Shown here piece after piece: positions 24,638 through 33,298 of a stretch of DNA of 54,181 nt. Source of the DNA: a bacterium (GTDB lineage Bacteria > Cyanobacteriota > Vampirovibrionia > Gastranaerophilales > Gastranaerophilaceae); NCBI GenBank assembly GCA_017559905.1, contig JAFYQF010000014.1, positions 1-54,181 on the forward strand, read 5' to 3'. Made by a program: the position numbers and the translations under genes. Under the pieces are notes generated by a model, which worked only from the letters and a program-made list of their open reading frames with translations, had not been told where the DNA came from and searched no databases. Position 1 is the stretch's first letter; each line of letters opens with the position of its first letter.

Positions 24638-24733
24638 TTAACCTTCTGCAGTAAGTTCTTCCCAAATGCTAGGAACAACGATTAATGCTGTGTAGACGAT
24701 AAAACCAAATAGGATTAAATTAATTGCTTCCAT
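24638..24733 (-). CDS. 31-residue single-span membrane peptide
   Basis: ATG at 24733 to TAA at 24638. The product MEAINLILFGFIVYTALIVV continues PSIWEELTAEG: one membrane helix (about 4-21) followed by a short acidic tail. It has a textbook ribosome site (AAAGGAGAGTTGAT then ATG). Codons look ordinary for the window. No similarity recognised; size and layout resemble the small single-span subunits that stabilise membrane complexes, but no homology is claimed. It is divergent from the zinc-ribbon gene at 24848. Confidence 0.7.
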   Translation of the reverse strand: MEAINLILFGFIVYTALIVVPSIWEELTAEG

Positions 24734-24780
24734 ATCAACTCTCCTTTGTTTACACACTGTTATTATTCCCAGTTATCAGT

Positions 24781-24805
24781 TTTTTGTAACATAATTTTAC
24801 AAAAA
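24781..24805. promoter_or_regulatory. 9-bp inverted repeat between two divergent genes
   Basis: TTTTTGTAA (24781-24789), 7 nt, TTACAAAAA (24797-24805), between the 31-residue membrane peptide and the zinc-ribbon gene. Includes TGTAACAT at 24785-24792. Operator function is conjecture. Confidence 0.35.
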
Positions 24806-24847
24806 TAATACAAATGTTTTAGATAAAATAGATGAAAGAGGTTTGAG

Positions 24848-25165
24848 ATGAAAAGGAAATTAAGTTTACTATTTAAAAATCTATGTTGTTCGATTTGTAA
24901 GCATGAATTTGATGAAGATTCGTTTGTTATAAAAAGAGATGAGCAAGGTCTTTTGGTAACTAATTTGCAATGCCAAAATTGCGGTAAAAATTACGGTGTT
25001 GCGTTTTTAGGGTTTTCTGAAATTAATGTAAAAGATGAGTCGAAAATTCCTCTTGAGGTTCAAGAAGGACCCGCTCCAATTTCTTATGATGATGTAATAG
25101 ATGCGCATAGGTTTATTAAAAATTTTGATGAAAATTGGCAAAATTATATTAATAAAAATGATTGA
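24848..25165 (+). CDS. Zinc-ribbon protein, unknown
   Basis: 105 residues. An N-terminal zinc ribbon with CSIC (14-17) and CQNC (42-45) knuckles about 25 residues apart, then an acidic tail. Probably cytoplasmic; binding partner unknown. A GAGGTTTGAG site precedes the ATG. Its stop overlaps an upstream in-frame extension of the next gene, with which it is likely cotranscribed. Confidence 0.7.
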   Translation: MKRKLSLLFKNLCCSICKHEFDEDSFVIKRDEQGLLVTNLQCQNCGKNYGVAFLGFSEINVKDESKIPLEVQEGPAPISYDDVIDAHRFIKNFDENWQNYINKND

Positions 25166-25224
25166 TTATAGCAAAAAATATTTTGTTTAGTTTTAAAATA
25201 TTCATAGTCATAAAAAGGTTGTTC

Positions 25225-25950
25225 ATGGAAATTAGAAACAATACCCCGAATTTGAATTTTAATGCAAGATTAATCAGTAAGGCTGTAACTCATGTCGGCA
25301 AGAATGAAATCTCTTTGTACAAGTTGGGAGCTGAAGATAAGGGTTTTCTTGATAATTTTGTTTCTCGTGCGAATTTGAAAAAGTTATATCCTACAGATTC
25401 GTCTTATGATGGTTTTTTTGAGTGGAATGCTATAATAAAAACCTCTGCTCTAAAGGCTGGTCGTGACAATATGATAATGGCAACATGTGATAAACGACCT
25501 TGTGGATTTCTTATATTCAAAGAAAAGCCTCATAAAAAACTTCATATAACAAAATTAGTTACTTGGGGTGTGCGCAAAGATGTTAAACCTCCGCATGTTG
25601 GTAAAATTTTAATGCATTCTGTGTTTTCTGAAGCTCAAAAAGACCAAATGAAATCAATTTATTTTATTCCAAATCCAGATATTTCTTTGGGAAAATCTGA
25701 TTATGCTTTTTATGAAAAAATAAATTTCAAAGCAAGTGACTCAATCACTGATGAACGTTATATTTTCGATTGCGCAAATTTAGGCAAAAGCAAAGCACAA
25801 CTTGAATACTTTTTTGACATCAAAAATGAACGAGAAATTAAAGATGTAAACTTAACTAAAGAACTTTCTTTAACTTATCATGAAACTTTGAAAGAAAAGA
25901 TTTTTTCTTTGTTGAAAGGTTTAGCAAATAAGGCTAATTTAACCAAGTAA
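25225..25950 (+). CDS. GNAT-like acetyltransferase with N-terminal NxNF peptide
   Basis: 241 residues from the ATG at 25225 (AAAAAGG upstream); an earlier in-frame start at 25162 would add an AT-rich, unsupported leader. The middle (about 20-165) looks like a divergent GNAT fold: LGAEDKGFLDNFV, a PCGFLIFKEKP strand, then VRKDVKPPHVGKILMHSVFSEAQ in place of the acetyl-CoA loop and an AFYEKINF late motif. The canonical Q/RxxGxG/A loop is not clear. The N-terminus MEIRNNTPNLNFNARL resembles peptides in other local hypotheticals. The 3' end overlaps the convergent nupC gene by 12 nt. Confidence 0.6.
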   Translation: MEIRNNTPNLNFNARLISKAVTHVGKNEISLYKLGAEDKGFLDNFVSRANLKKLYPTDSSYDGFFEWNAIIKTSALKAGRDNMIMATCDKRPCGFLIFKEKPHKKLHITKLVTWGVRKDVKPPHVGKILMHSVFSEAQKDQMKSIYFIPNPDISLGKSDYAFYEKINFKASDSITDERYIFDCANLGKSKAQLEYFFDIKNEREIKDVNLTKELSLTYHETLKEKIFSLLKGLANKANLTK

Positions 25951-27222
25951 TATTCCTGCGATTGCTGCCGACATATAGCAAGTTAGAGTTCCGCAGATTA
26001 AGGCTCTAACCCCTAATCTTGCAAGGTTCTTTCTTTGGTTAGGAGCAAGCTCTCCGATACCACCAAGTTGTATTGCAATAGAACCAAAGTTCCCGAAACT
26101 GCAAAGCGCAATGCAAGCTATTAAATAGCTTTTGTTTGACAATGCTTCTGGTAATGAACTCAAATCAACGTAAGCAACCATTTCGTTTAATACAAGTTTT
26201 GTTCCCATCAAACTACCAACGGTAGTAGCTTCGCCAATTGGTACTCCCATAAGATATGCAAATGCCGAGAAAATTCTTCCTAAAATAGTTTTTAGAGAAA
26301 GTTGTGTTAAATCAAATGATGCAAAATTTATGTGCGCATAATTAACTATAAGATTACCGATACCACCTAACACCCAGTCAATAAATGCAACTAAAGCAAC
26401 AAGTGCGATAATCATTGCAACTACGTTGATACCAACTTTTATACCTTCAGAAGCTCCTTGAGAAATTGCATCAAAAAGGTTTGTATAAGGTCTTCTTCTT
26501 TTGCTAAATGTTATTTTAATATCTTCACTAGTTTCTGGAGTTCCAGTTTCTGGATAAACGATTTTAGACATTACCAAAGCTCCAGGAGCAGCCATAATTG
26601 ATGCCGCTAGTAAGTATTGGGCAGGAATTCCTAATCCAATGTAAATTGGCATTGTTGCAGCAGAAATACAAGCCATGCTACCAGTCATAGAGGCAAGCAT
26701 TTCTGAACGAGTAAGTTTTTCCAAATATGGTCGTATCATAATTTGGGCTGCGATTTGACCAACAAATGCGCTTGCTACGTTTGAAAGTGCTTCCGCTCCG
26801 CTTACGGACATTAATTTATTCATAGCTTTCCCTAAAATAGGAACAACTCTTTGCATAATTCCGTAATAATAAAGTATGTTTACCAGAATCATCATAAATA
26901 TTAATGATGAAATTAATTGGAGCGCAAATACAGAAGCTCCAGCTCCAAAAACATTAGATAAAGCTTCATTGTTATTCATTAATGGACCAAATACGAATTC
27001 TCCGCCCTCTTTTGCAAAATCTAGTATCTTGGTAATAAATTCGCCTAGCTTCATAAACATAGTTCTACCAATCGGTACTTTAAATATAAAAACAGCTAAA
27101 AGAATTTGTAAAACAAATCCCATGCCGATTGTTTTGTAGTTAATCGCTTTTCTGTTATTTGACATCAAAAATGCAATTGCGAAAATAAAAATAATACCAA
27201 AAATACCAAAAAATCTTTCCAT
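25939..27222 (-). CDS. nupC: NupC-family concentrative nucleoside transporter
   Basis: 427 residues with about 10 hydrophobic segments. The core shows GAEALSNVASAFVGQ and the two-fold GxPxGE-type motif VPIGEATTVGSLMGTKLVLNE characteristic of CNT transporters, which import nucleosides with Na+ or H+. The C-terminal CSFGNFGSIAIQLGGIGELAPNQR block is also typical. Single gene; AAGGAAAA lies before the ATG. Confidence 0.93.
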   Translation of the reverse strand: MERFFGIFGIIFIFAIAFLMSNNRKAINYKTIGMGFVLQILLAVFIFKVPIGRTMFMKLGEFITKILDFAKEGGEFVFGPLMNNNEALSNVFGAGASVFALQLISSLIFMMILVNILYYYGIMQRVVPILGKAMNKLMSVSGAEALSNVASAFVGQIAAQIMIRPYLEKLTRSEMLASMTGSMACISAATMPIYIGLGIPAQYLLAASIMAAPGALVMSKIVYPETGTPETSEDIKITFSKRRRPYTNLFDAISQGASEGIKVGINVVAMIIALVALVAFIDWVLGGIGNLIVNYAHINFASFDLTQLSLKTILGRIFSAFAYLMGVPIGEATTVGSLMGTKLVLNEMVAYVDLSSLPEALSNKSYLIACIALCSFGNFGSIAIQLGGIGELAPNQRKNLARLGVRALICGTLTCYMSAAIAGILLG

Positions 27223-27425
27223 AAATTTTCCTTATATAAGTACAGTAAATATCATACTTTAAAGGTAAAGATTTTTCTTTATATATTAATAAAAAATTTA
27301 CTTAATATTGCTTAATATTATCCTAAAGAGCTATTGAAAAAAATCCTGTCGGTATTTTACTATATAAGCAGGGAGATTATATATTTTTCTGCACAAGAGT
27401 TTATAAGAGAAGGAAAAGGTGTTTT

Positions 27426-30257
27426 ATGCGAATTGATTCGATTATGCCTGCAGTGGTTTCGCGGGTTAGTGGTAACAGACAAGAGTACAAACAAAACATC
27501 AAGGCGGGTAATGTTTTAGAACGAGATACGGTGAATATTCGACCGAATTTTTCTATGATAACTTTTACCGGTGAGCAGAAAAACATGACGCAAGTCCTTT
27601 CTTTAGCTTACGAAAATATGGGGTTAGGTTTGCCTGAAGATTATGCAGGAGGCATGGGGGTTGTAACTTATGAAGCACCAAAAAGTTTTATAAGACACGA
27701 AGGGTTAGATGTACGATCGGTTTCACCATTCCACAATCATGGAAATCATAAAGGTGGATTTAAATTTTTATATACTAAAAACCTTGTAAGAGATGAAAAT
27801 GGAAAACTTCCAGAGCAGATTGAGGCAAAGTGGTTTTTAAGTGCAGAGCCTGGAGTTGATTTAGAAGCGTTTGCTAAGCAACAAAATTTTGACCCTAAAG
27901 ATTTGAGATATGTTATTCAAAGTGAACCTAATGGCAAAGATGCTGATAGTAAATCTAAATATTGTTTGATTGAACCTACTGGTGTAAAAGGTGATTTTGA
28001 AAGAATGTCCAATGACAAAGTTGGAGAACTTCAAAAAGTAAATTATGAATTATTCCAAATATCACAGGATAACCCATCTTATAATAAAATTCAAAATACA
28101 CCAAATTATTTTATGTACACACAAGAGTTAGCAAAAACTCCAAAACCTTATACATATAGCGCAGGTGGGCATGGTGGTATAGAAGCAGAGGTTTTAAACT
28201 CTGATTTTTGTCGTGCTGTAATGAAGGCTACTGAGCAAATGAATACTGACAAGTTTGGTAAATGGAATCCTGCAAATATATGGGGACATGATAGAGTTGT
28301 TGCAGCTTTTACTAACCACATGGCAAGTGAGTCTGCTGGCGGTAATGACTATTGGAACGGTATAAGATTCCATTATACAGCTCACAACCCTGGTAGATAT
28401 TATCAAGGTTTCACGGATAATCCTTTTGAGTTTTCAAGAATAGTTTTTGATAAGACAGATGTAAATGCGCTAAAAAAACATCCATTATATCAATTAGTTG
28501 AGGATTTGAATTCTCGTGGATGGTCAAGCTTAAAGTCTGGTGAAAAAGATACTGTAAAAGCAATTTTAGACCCTATGATTGGTAGATTTAAAGATTTCTT
28601 TGGAATGTATAATATTACTAAAATTGCAATTGAAGCAACAAAATCAAATCCGAATAATTTTACCTTTGGTACTGTGTCACCAAATTTCGATAAAGAGATG
28701 AAATCACCTGATATGGATGTTGCACCAGGATTAGGACAAGATTTGAGAGAAATAAAAACAATAAGTCCGCTTAATGGTTCAACTCCAGCAAGTTTAGGGC
28801 TAGATAATAACACTGCAGATTTTGGTCGTGGTGGTAATATTTTGTCAGAAAGAAAACACGGTTATACTCCATTGGTTTATGATGGTGATATCGAGAAATA
28901 TTTGCACGATAAAGAGTTGAATGCAAAATGGTTTACAGATATATTATCAGAGGCTCAAGAAAAAGGACAAGATACTTTAAATAAAGTCTTTTTCAACGAT
29001 TTGCAAATAGAGCAAGGTCGTAGCGTAATGGGTAATATATCAGATTTCCACCCAGGAAAAGATTTATTGATTATAGGTTGGGGAAGACCTGATGAGCAAA
29101 AAGCTTTTCCAATTACTTTAGAGGGTTATATAAAATTTTTAGAAAACCCTAAAATCCCACTAGAACACAAAAAAGCTGTTAAATTGCAATTAGGATGGGG
29201 AGATGCTGCATTTGATAAGGGCTCTCGTGAGTGGAGCTTAATTAAAGCTGCATTCGATAAAATCCAAACAATTGAAGATGGACTATTTAAAAATAATTGT
29301 CAGTTGGTAGATGGTCGTTACCCAAACAAAATTGTTGGATGTGCAACTCATGGCGTATTTACTTCTCGTAGAGAAATGTGCGGTATTACTCCGTTGGAGT
29401 CCAAAGCGGCAGCTACTCCATATTTAGCTACTGCAACTGGTGGTCCTGTAGATTATACAAATCAAACAAATGGATGGTTAACAAAAACTGCGCCAGAGAT
29501 GAATCCTTCTTATTATGGTTTAACTTGGGGGGATACAACTGAACATATTGATGATGTAAGACGTGCTCGCTCATCAGAAGAAGTTGCAGATTGTTTTAAA
29601 GCCATGGCAAAAGAATATATTACAGATAGGGCATCTTATGTTGCAAGATGTAAGAAAAATATTGAAGAAAAATTTGATTGGCATAATAACGATGAGTTTA
29701 ATGGTGGCAAATCTGCGAACAAAATGTATAGAAATGATGTTTGGATGATTGATGAAGGTTGGGTTGCCAGAGCAAAAGAACCTTTGAAAAAATTGGTAGG
29801 AAATGTTCAAACCGCGAATGTATATACTAAAGAAGCGGCCGAAAAAGCGCTTAAGGTTATTGTAACAAAAGCAGAAGATTCTATTTCAAAAGCGGCAGAT
29901 GATGCTGTTAAAAATTTAGGAAATAAAGTTGCTGAAGTTACGCAACAAGCTGTTGATCAAATCAAAGAAGCTGCTGTTGTAGCTGCTAAAAATGCAAATG
30001 GTTCAAAGGTTAGTAAGATAGCAGCGTTTGGTGGAGGTCTTGTGGCGGGTATAGTTGGTGGCGGTGCGTGGCACTTAATCAAAGGTACTGCAGGTGTCGC
30101 AAGTGCAAGCTCAACTACTGCACCAGCTGCAGTGCAAACAGTTAGCCCAATTGCTCCATCTTATACCTTAAATTCAAGCTATACAATGCCGATGAAAAAC
30201 ATAATTGGAAATCAAAACTTAACACTAACTTCGCCACCTTCAAAAATGGCAGGTTAA
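27426..30257 (+). CDS. Glycogen/starch-synthase-like GT-B glycosyltransferase with long C-terminal tail
   Basis: 943 residues, about twice a normal GlgA. GT5-like landmarks appear in order: YAGGMGVV at 73-80 (cf. KxGGLGDV), WGHDRVVAAFTNHMA (cf. HxHDWHTAL), AHNPGRYYQG at 319-328 (cf. HNxAYQG), and GVFTSRREMCGITPLESKAA followed by ATGGPVDY at about 643-680 (cf. PSRFEPCGLTQL...TGGLxDTV). The Lys of KxGG is replaced and EPCGL reads EMCGI, so donor specificity is doubtful. Residues about 810-855 form a Lys/Ala/Glu helix, followed by a Gly-rich hydrophobic helix (about 862-885) and a Ser/Pro tail. An ITFTG peptide lies at 45-49. Ribosome site AAGGAAAAGGTG. Alternative: a lineage-specific surface sugar transferase. 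Confidence 0.7.
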   Translation: MRIDSIMPAVVSRVSGNRQEYKQNIKAGNVLERDTVNIRPNFSMITFTGEQKNMTQVLSLAYENMGLGLPEDYAGGMGVVTYEAPKSFIRHEGLDVRSVSPFHNHGNHKGGFKFLYTKNLVRDENGKLPEQIEAKWFLSAEPGVDLEAFAKQQNFDPKDLRYVIQSEPNGKDADSKSKYCLIEPTGVKGDFERMSNDKVGELQKVNYELFQISQDNPSYNKIQNTPNYFMYTQELAKTPKPYTYSAGGHGGIEAEVLNSDFCRAVMKATEQMNTDKFGKWNPANIWGHDRVVAAFTNHMASESAGGNDYWNGIRFHYTAHNPGRYYQGFTDNPFEFSRIVFDKTDVNALKKHPLYQLVEDLNSRGWSSLKSGEKDTVKAILDPMIGRFKDFFGMYNITKIAIEATKSNPNNFTFGTVSPNFDKEMKSPDMDVAPGLGQDLREIKTISPLNGSTPASLGLDNNTADFGRGGNILSERKHGYTPLVYDGDIEKYLHDKELNAKWFTDILSEAQEKGQDTLNKVFFNDLQIEQGRSVMGNISDFHPGKDLLIIGWGRPDEQKAFPITLEGYIKFLENPKIPLEHKKAVKLQLGWGDAAFDKGSREWSLIKAAFDKIQTIEDGLFKNNCQLVDGRYPNKIVGCATHGVFTSRREMCGITPLESKAAATPYLATATGGPVDYTNQTNGWLTKTAPEMNPSYYGLTWGDTTEHIDDVRRARSSEEVADCFKAMAKEYITDRASYVARCKKNIEEKFDWHNNDEFNGGKSANKMYRNDVWMIDEGWVARAKEPLKKLVGNVQTANVYTKEAAEKALKVIVTKAEDSISKAADDAVKNLGNKVAEVTQQAVDQIKEAAVVAAKNANGSKVSKIAAFGGGLVAGIVGGGAWHLIKGTAGVASASSTTAPAAVQTVSPIAPSYTLNSSYTMPMKNIIGNQNLTLTSPPSKMAG

Positions 30258-30267
30258 TGAAATAAAG

Positions 30268-30293
30268 AAGTCACCATTAGGTGACTTTTTTTA
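30268..30293 (+). terminator. Terminator after the GT-B gene
   Basis: AAGTCACC (30268-30275), ATTA, GGTGACTT (30280-30287), T run. Confidence 0.88.
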
Positions 30294-30365
30294 TTAATAA
30301 AAAACTAGCAAATTTTAAAATTTACGGTTTTTTAGATTGGAAATAAAAGAAAAGGATTTATTAAC

Positions 30366-31205
30366 ATGGTAAAAATCACAGATTGTGCAAGGCTTCCGCT
30401 AACGCAGATAAAAGGCTCAATGAAGCAACGTTTTGCTAAATCCGAAGAATATTGTGACAAGTTTTTCCAAAACATTCTTGATGATTTTGAGTGTGGTGAT
30501 GATGTCCATGTTATTAAAATAAAAGATAGTTTTAATAAAGTTTTAAACAAGTATGTAAATATTGTTTTTGAAAAAACTAATGCTGGAGAAACCCCTAGTG
30601 CTGGCACAATCTCCTTGCAGGGTGACAATAGAATTTGTGGGTATAGCTTAACCTTGCCGATGGATGATAAAAATACAATTTCTTTATTTAGTACGACTTC
30701 TTTAATGCATGAAGTTCGTCATATTTTTGATTATCTAACTAATCCTAAAATTCTGACAAGGCAAGTTGGATATAAAAAATCTGTTCCTGAAACTATTTTA
30801 TTTAAGACTGTATTAACCGCAGACAAAGATTTTAATAAAAAAGAATTGACTTCTTGGTTAGATCATTGTTTCGGACCAAAAGATATTTATAATAGAATAA
30901 ATTTTTTGCAAAGTTGCAGACACTATTTCCTTACTGAAAAAAATGCCTATGGTAGAGAGTTGTATTACTTGCAAAAGTTTATAACAGAGAAAAAACATCT
31001 TGATTTTTCTCTGTTGTTACATCCTAAAAATGAGTTCTCACATGAAATAAACAGATTTAATGACTTTTTAAATAGGTTTAATATTGATGGTAAAATAGAA
31101 GCTTTGAACGAAGAACTAGCAAAAGCCATTAAAACTGTGAGAGATGACCACAAGGCGCAACTTGAGCTTCAAGCTAAACTTTTGGCTGAAGGTGAGTTGG
31201 ACTAA
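30366..31205 (+). CDS. Putative zincin-like protein (HEVRH), unknown
   Basis: 279 residues, cytoplasmic by appearance. LMHEVRHIFDYL holds HEVRH (115-119), a possible zinc-protease HExxH site on a helix, preceded by a strand (NTISLFSTTS) as expected for zincins. A third ligand is not obvious. The C-terminal third is helical and charged, ending in a coiled-coil-like stretch. Ribosome site AAAAGGATTTATTAAC. No family recognised. It follows the glycogen-synthase-like gene but beyond a terminator. Confidence 0.5.
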   Translation: MVKITDCARLPLTQIKGSMKQRFAKSEEYCDKFFQNILDDFECGDDVHVIKIKDSFNKVLNKYVNIVFEKTNAGETPSAGTISLQGDNRICGYSLTLPMDDKNTISLFSTTSLMHEVRHIFDYLTNPKILTRQVGYKKSVPETILFKTVLTADKDFNKKELTSWLDHCFGPKDIYNRINFLQSCRHYFLTEKNAYGRELYYLQKFITEKKHLDFSLLLHPKNEFSHEINRFNDFLNRFNIDGKIEALNEELAKAIKTVRDDHKAQLELQAKLLAEGELD

Positions 31206-31216
31206 TATTTTTTCTA

Positions 31217-32218
31217 TTAGAATTCAATCCTTTTTAATTTATTTATTACTAACTCTGGTGTAAGAGCTTTCATACATTCTGGAGTTTTGTTTTTGCACAA
31301 TTCTTTAGCTCCACCTTGTAGCAGGCATGGTGAACATTTAAAGTCTTTTGTGATAATTGTGCATTTGTCACTTCTTGGAGCCCATCTTTTTAGCGAAGTT
31401 GGTCCGTGTAATAAGATAGACTGAGTGTTTGCAGCCGCTGCAATGTGTATAATTCCAGAATCTATTCCAATAACTAAATCACAACGTTTTACTAATGCCA
31501 TTGTTTCTTTGATTTTTAATTCTCCGCACAAATCAATTGGTGGAATTTTGATATTATTTAATTTGTCTAAAAGTTCTGCGTAATATTCTTTGTCTTTCAT
31601 TCCGCCCACAAAAAATATTTGAGCACCCATTTTGTCAGAAATATATTCAATAACTTCTGTCCAATATTCATTAATCCAGTTTTTTTCAGGCATTCTACTG
31701 CATGCTTGTATTAAAACTTTTGTGCTATTAACGTTGTTTAGAATTGGGTCAACTTTCTGATAGTCACTGTCGTTAATCCAAATTTCTGTTTTGTAGTTTT
31801 TTACTTCTAAGCTAGTTGCTTTTAGCAAGTCCAAATAGCAATCAATCTCGTTTTTATCTTCTTTGTAAGGTGCTGTTTTTGTCAAAAATTTGTTTCTAAA
31901 AACTTTAAATCCAATTCTATTTTTAACTCCTGCTAAAAATGCAACGATAGAAAAGAAACTGTCATTTTTTAAAAAATAAATAGTATCGTATTGTTTGAAT
32001 ATTTTTATGTATTCGAATATCTTTTTAGTATTTTTGTTAATATGCACAATGTTATCAATATATGGACAACTTTCCATTATACCTTTTGCAACATTGTCAA
32101 CTAATGCATCAATAATTGAGTTTGGTAAATTCTTGCGTAACTCTCTAAAGAAGGCGCTCGCAAATACAGTGTCGCCAATTGTTCCATAACGGATAACCAA
32201 GATTTTTTTATTGATCAT
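31217..32218 (-). CDS. Glycosyltransferase family 9 (heptosyltransferase-like)
   Basis: 333 residues. IRYGTIGDTVFASAFFRELRK at the N-terminus and GIDSGIIHIAAAANTQSILLHGPTSLKRWAP in the C-terminal half are the donor-binding marks of ADP-heptose:LPS heptosyltransferases (WaaC/WaaF/RfaF). A Cys-rich end (CSPCLLQGG, then further Cys) is seen in many GT9 enzymes. It should add a heptose to the LPS inner core on the cytoplasmic face. Which core position is not determinable here. AAAGG is upstream of the ATG; tRNA-Lys lies just upstream on the same strand. Confidence 0.9.
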   Translation of the reverse strand: MINKKILVIRYGTIGDTVFASAFFRELRKNLPNSIIDALVDNVAKGIMESCPYIDNIVHINKNTKKIFEYIKIFKQYDTIYFLKNDSFFSIVAFLAGVKNRIGFKVFRNKFLTKTAPYKEDKNEIDCYLDLLKATSLEVKNYKTEIWINDSDYQKVDPILNNVNSTKVLIQACSRMPEKNWINEYWTEVIEYISDKMGAQIFFVGGMKDKEYYAELLDKLNNIKIPPIDLCGELKIKETMALVKRCDLVIGIDSGIIHIAAAANTQSILLHGPTSLKRWAPRSDKCTIITKDFKCSPCLLQGGAKELCKNKTPECMKALTPELVINKLKRIEF

Positions 32219-32255
32219 TAAAATACCTTTTGTAAATAATTTAACAATAAAAAAT

Positions 32256-32328
32256 TGCGCTTGGCGCGATTCGAACGCGCGACCTATCCCTTAAAAGGGG
32301 AGTGCTCTACCTGCTGAGCTACAAGCGC
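32256..32328 (-). tRNA. tRNA-Lys (TTT)
   Basis: 73 nt, acceptor GCGCTTG/CAAGCGC, anticodon loop CTTTTAA with anticodon TTT, T loop TTCGAAT. CCA is not encoded, unlike tRNA-Pro and tRNA-Glu in this window. Confidence 0.96.
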
Positions 32329-32389
32329 AAATTGTATATTTATTATTTTTTCAACTCAATGATTTGCTATTCATTTCGTCAGTAATTTT

Positions 32390-32418
32390 ATGTTAGCAAG
32401 AACAAATTTTAATGTCAA
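32390..32418 (-). promoter_or_regulatory. Promoter of tRNA-Lys
   Basis: Minus strand TTGACA (32418-32413), 17 nt, TAACAT (32395-32390), about 60 nt upstream of the tRNA. Confidence 0.75.
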
Positions 32419-32484
32419 CAGTTTTATCAAAAAAAAATAGTAAAATTTTTTTATATGTTTTTATGCGCAAAAAAGGAGAATATA

Positions 32485-32535
32485 ATGAGGCTATCTTTTA
32501 TTACTGCATCAAATATTGTTAAGCGTAATATTTAA
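32485..32535 (+). CDS. Possible 16-residue ORF (leader-like)
   Basis: MRLSFITASNIVKRNI, preceded by a very strong ribosome site (AAAAAAGGAGAATATA then ATG). It lies in the otherwise empty 32329-32596 gap, and no downstream gene on this strand follows closely, so it is not an obvious attenuator. May be chance. Confidence 0.3.
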   Translation: MRLSFITASNIVKRNI

Positions 32536-32548
32536 TCCTGTAAAATAA

Positions 32549-32575
32549 AAACCGCCTAAGATTTAGACGGTCGAA
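32549..32575 (-). terminator. Terminator after the XRE regulator gene
   Basis: Minus strand: ACCGTCTAA, short loop, TTAGGCGGT followed by TTTTTAT. Confidence 0.75.
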
Positions 32576-32596
32576 AAGGTATTAATTACGGAAAAT

Positions 32597-33166
32597 TTAC
32601 TGTAGATCTATAAATCTTTTTGCGCAATCAAACATTGCATTTACAAGAGCTGCGTTTGAATAAATGTTCATTCCGCCTGTTTCTAAAACTTGTTTCATTC
32701 TTTTTTCCCAAATTTCATATATGTCATCTCGTTCAATACCTAAAACTTTTCCTATCATGCTCAATTCTTTGTAATCAATTGGGATAGGTATGTTGCCTCG
32801 AAGAATATCAACGATTTCTAATCTTTTTTTACGAGGAAAAGCTTTTAAAAAATTAACAGTTGTCATGCCTTTTTGTTTCATGATTTGTTTTAAAAATTCA
32901 ATTGAATCGTCAATTAGAATTGGTTCTTGAGGAATTTTGTATTCATCAAATTCTTCAGGCTCAATTTCCATGACGGTTGCAATTCTTTCAAGCGTAGTGC
33001 TCCTTGTTGAAAAAGAAATAGAGTTGTCTATAAGGTTGTATACATAGGAAAGAGTTACGCCAATCATTTCAGCAAAATCCTTTTTGTGGATTCCATTTTT
33101 TTCTAAAAATTTTGCAACTTTTTCGGAGCTTTTTTCTTGGATTATTTGTTTGTTTTTTGAATTCAT
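32597..33166 (-). CDS. XRE-family transcriptional regulator with two helix-turn-helix regions
   Basis: 189 residues. A first lambda-repressor-like HTH (about 14-60: VAKFLEKNGIHKKDFAEMIGVTLSYVYNLIDN) is followed by a linker and a second, more divergent HTH-like region (about 88-150). No effector domain. AAGGAT lies 7 nt before the ATG. It is divergent from pth with about 130 nt between starts; targets unknown. Confidence 0.8.
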   Translation of the reverse strand: MNSKNKQIIQEKSSEKVAKFLEKNGIHKKDFAEMIGVTLSYVYNLIDNSISFSTRSTTLERIATVMEIEPEEFDEYKIPQEPILIDDSIEFLKQIMKQKGMTTVNFLKAFPRKKRLEIVDILRGNIPIPIDYKELSMIGKVLGIERDDIYEIWEKRMKQVLETGGMNIYSNAALVNAMFDCAKRFIDLQ

Positions 33167-33298
33167 TTTTTTATCCTTATTTTGATTAAATTCATTATTA
33201 AAATAAGGTTTTTCTATCTTTTTGTTAAGCGAAACTGTGGTAAAACAAGAGGGTAATATTTATTTGCGTTAAAATAATAAAAAAAGGGTTATTAATAT

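Noticed and set aside
27334-27519. 61-codon frame upstream of the glycogen-synthase-like gene
   Set aside because: Overlaps the well-supported start at 27426 in another frame; no ribosome site.
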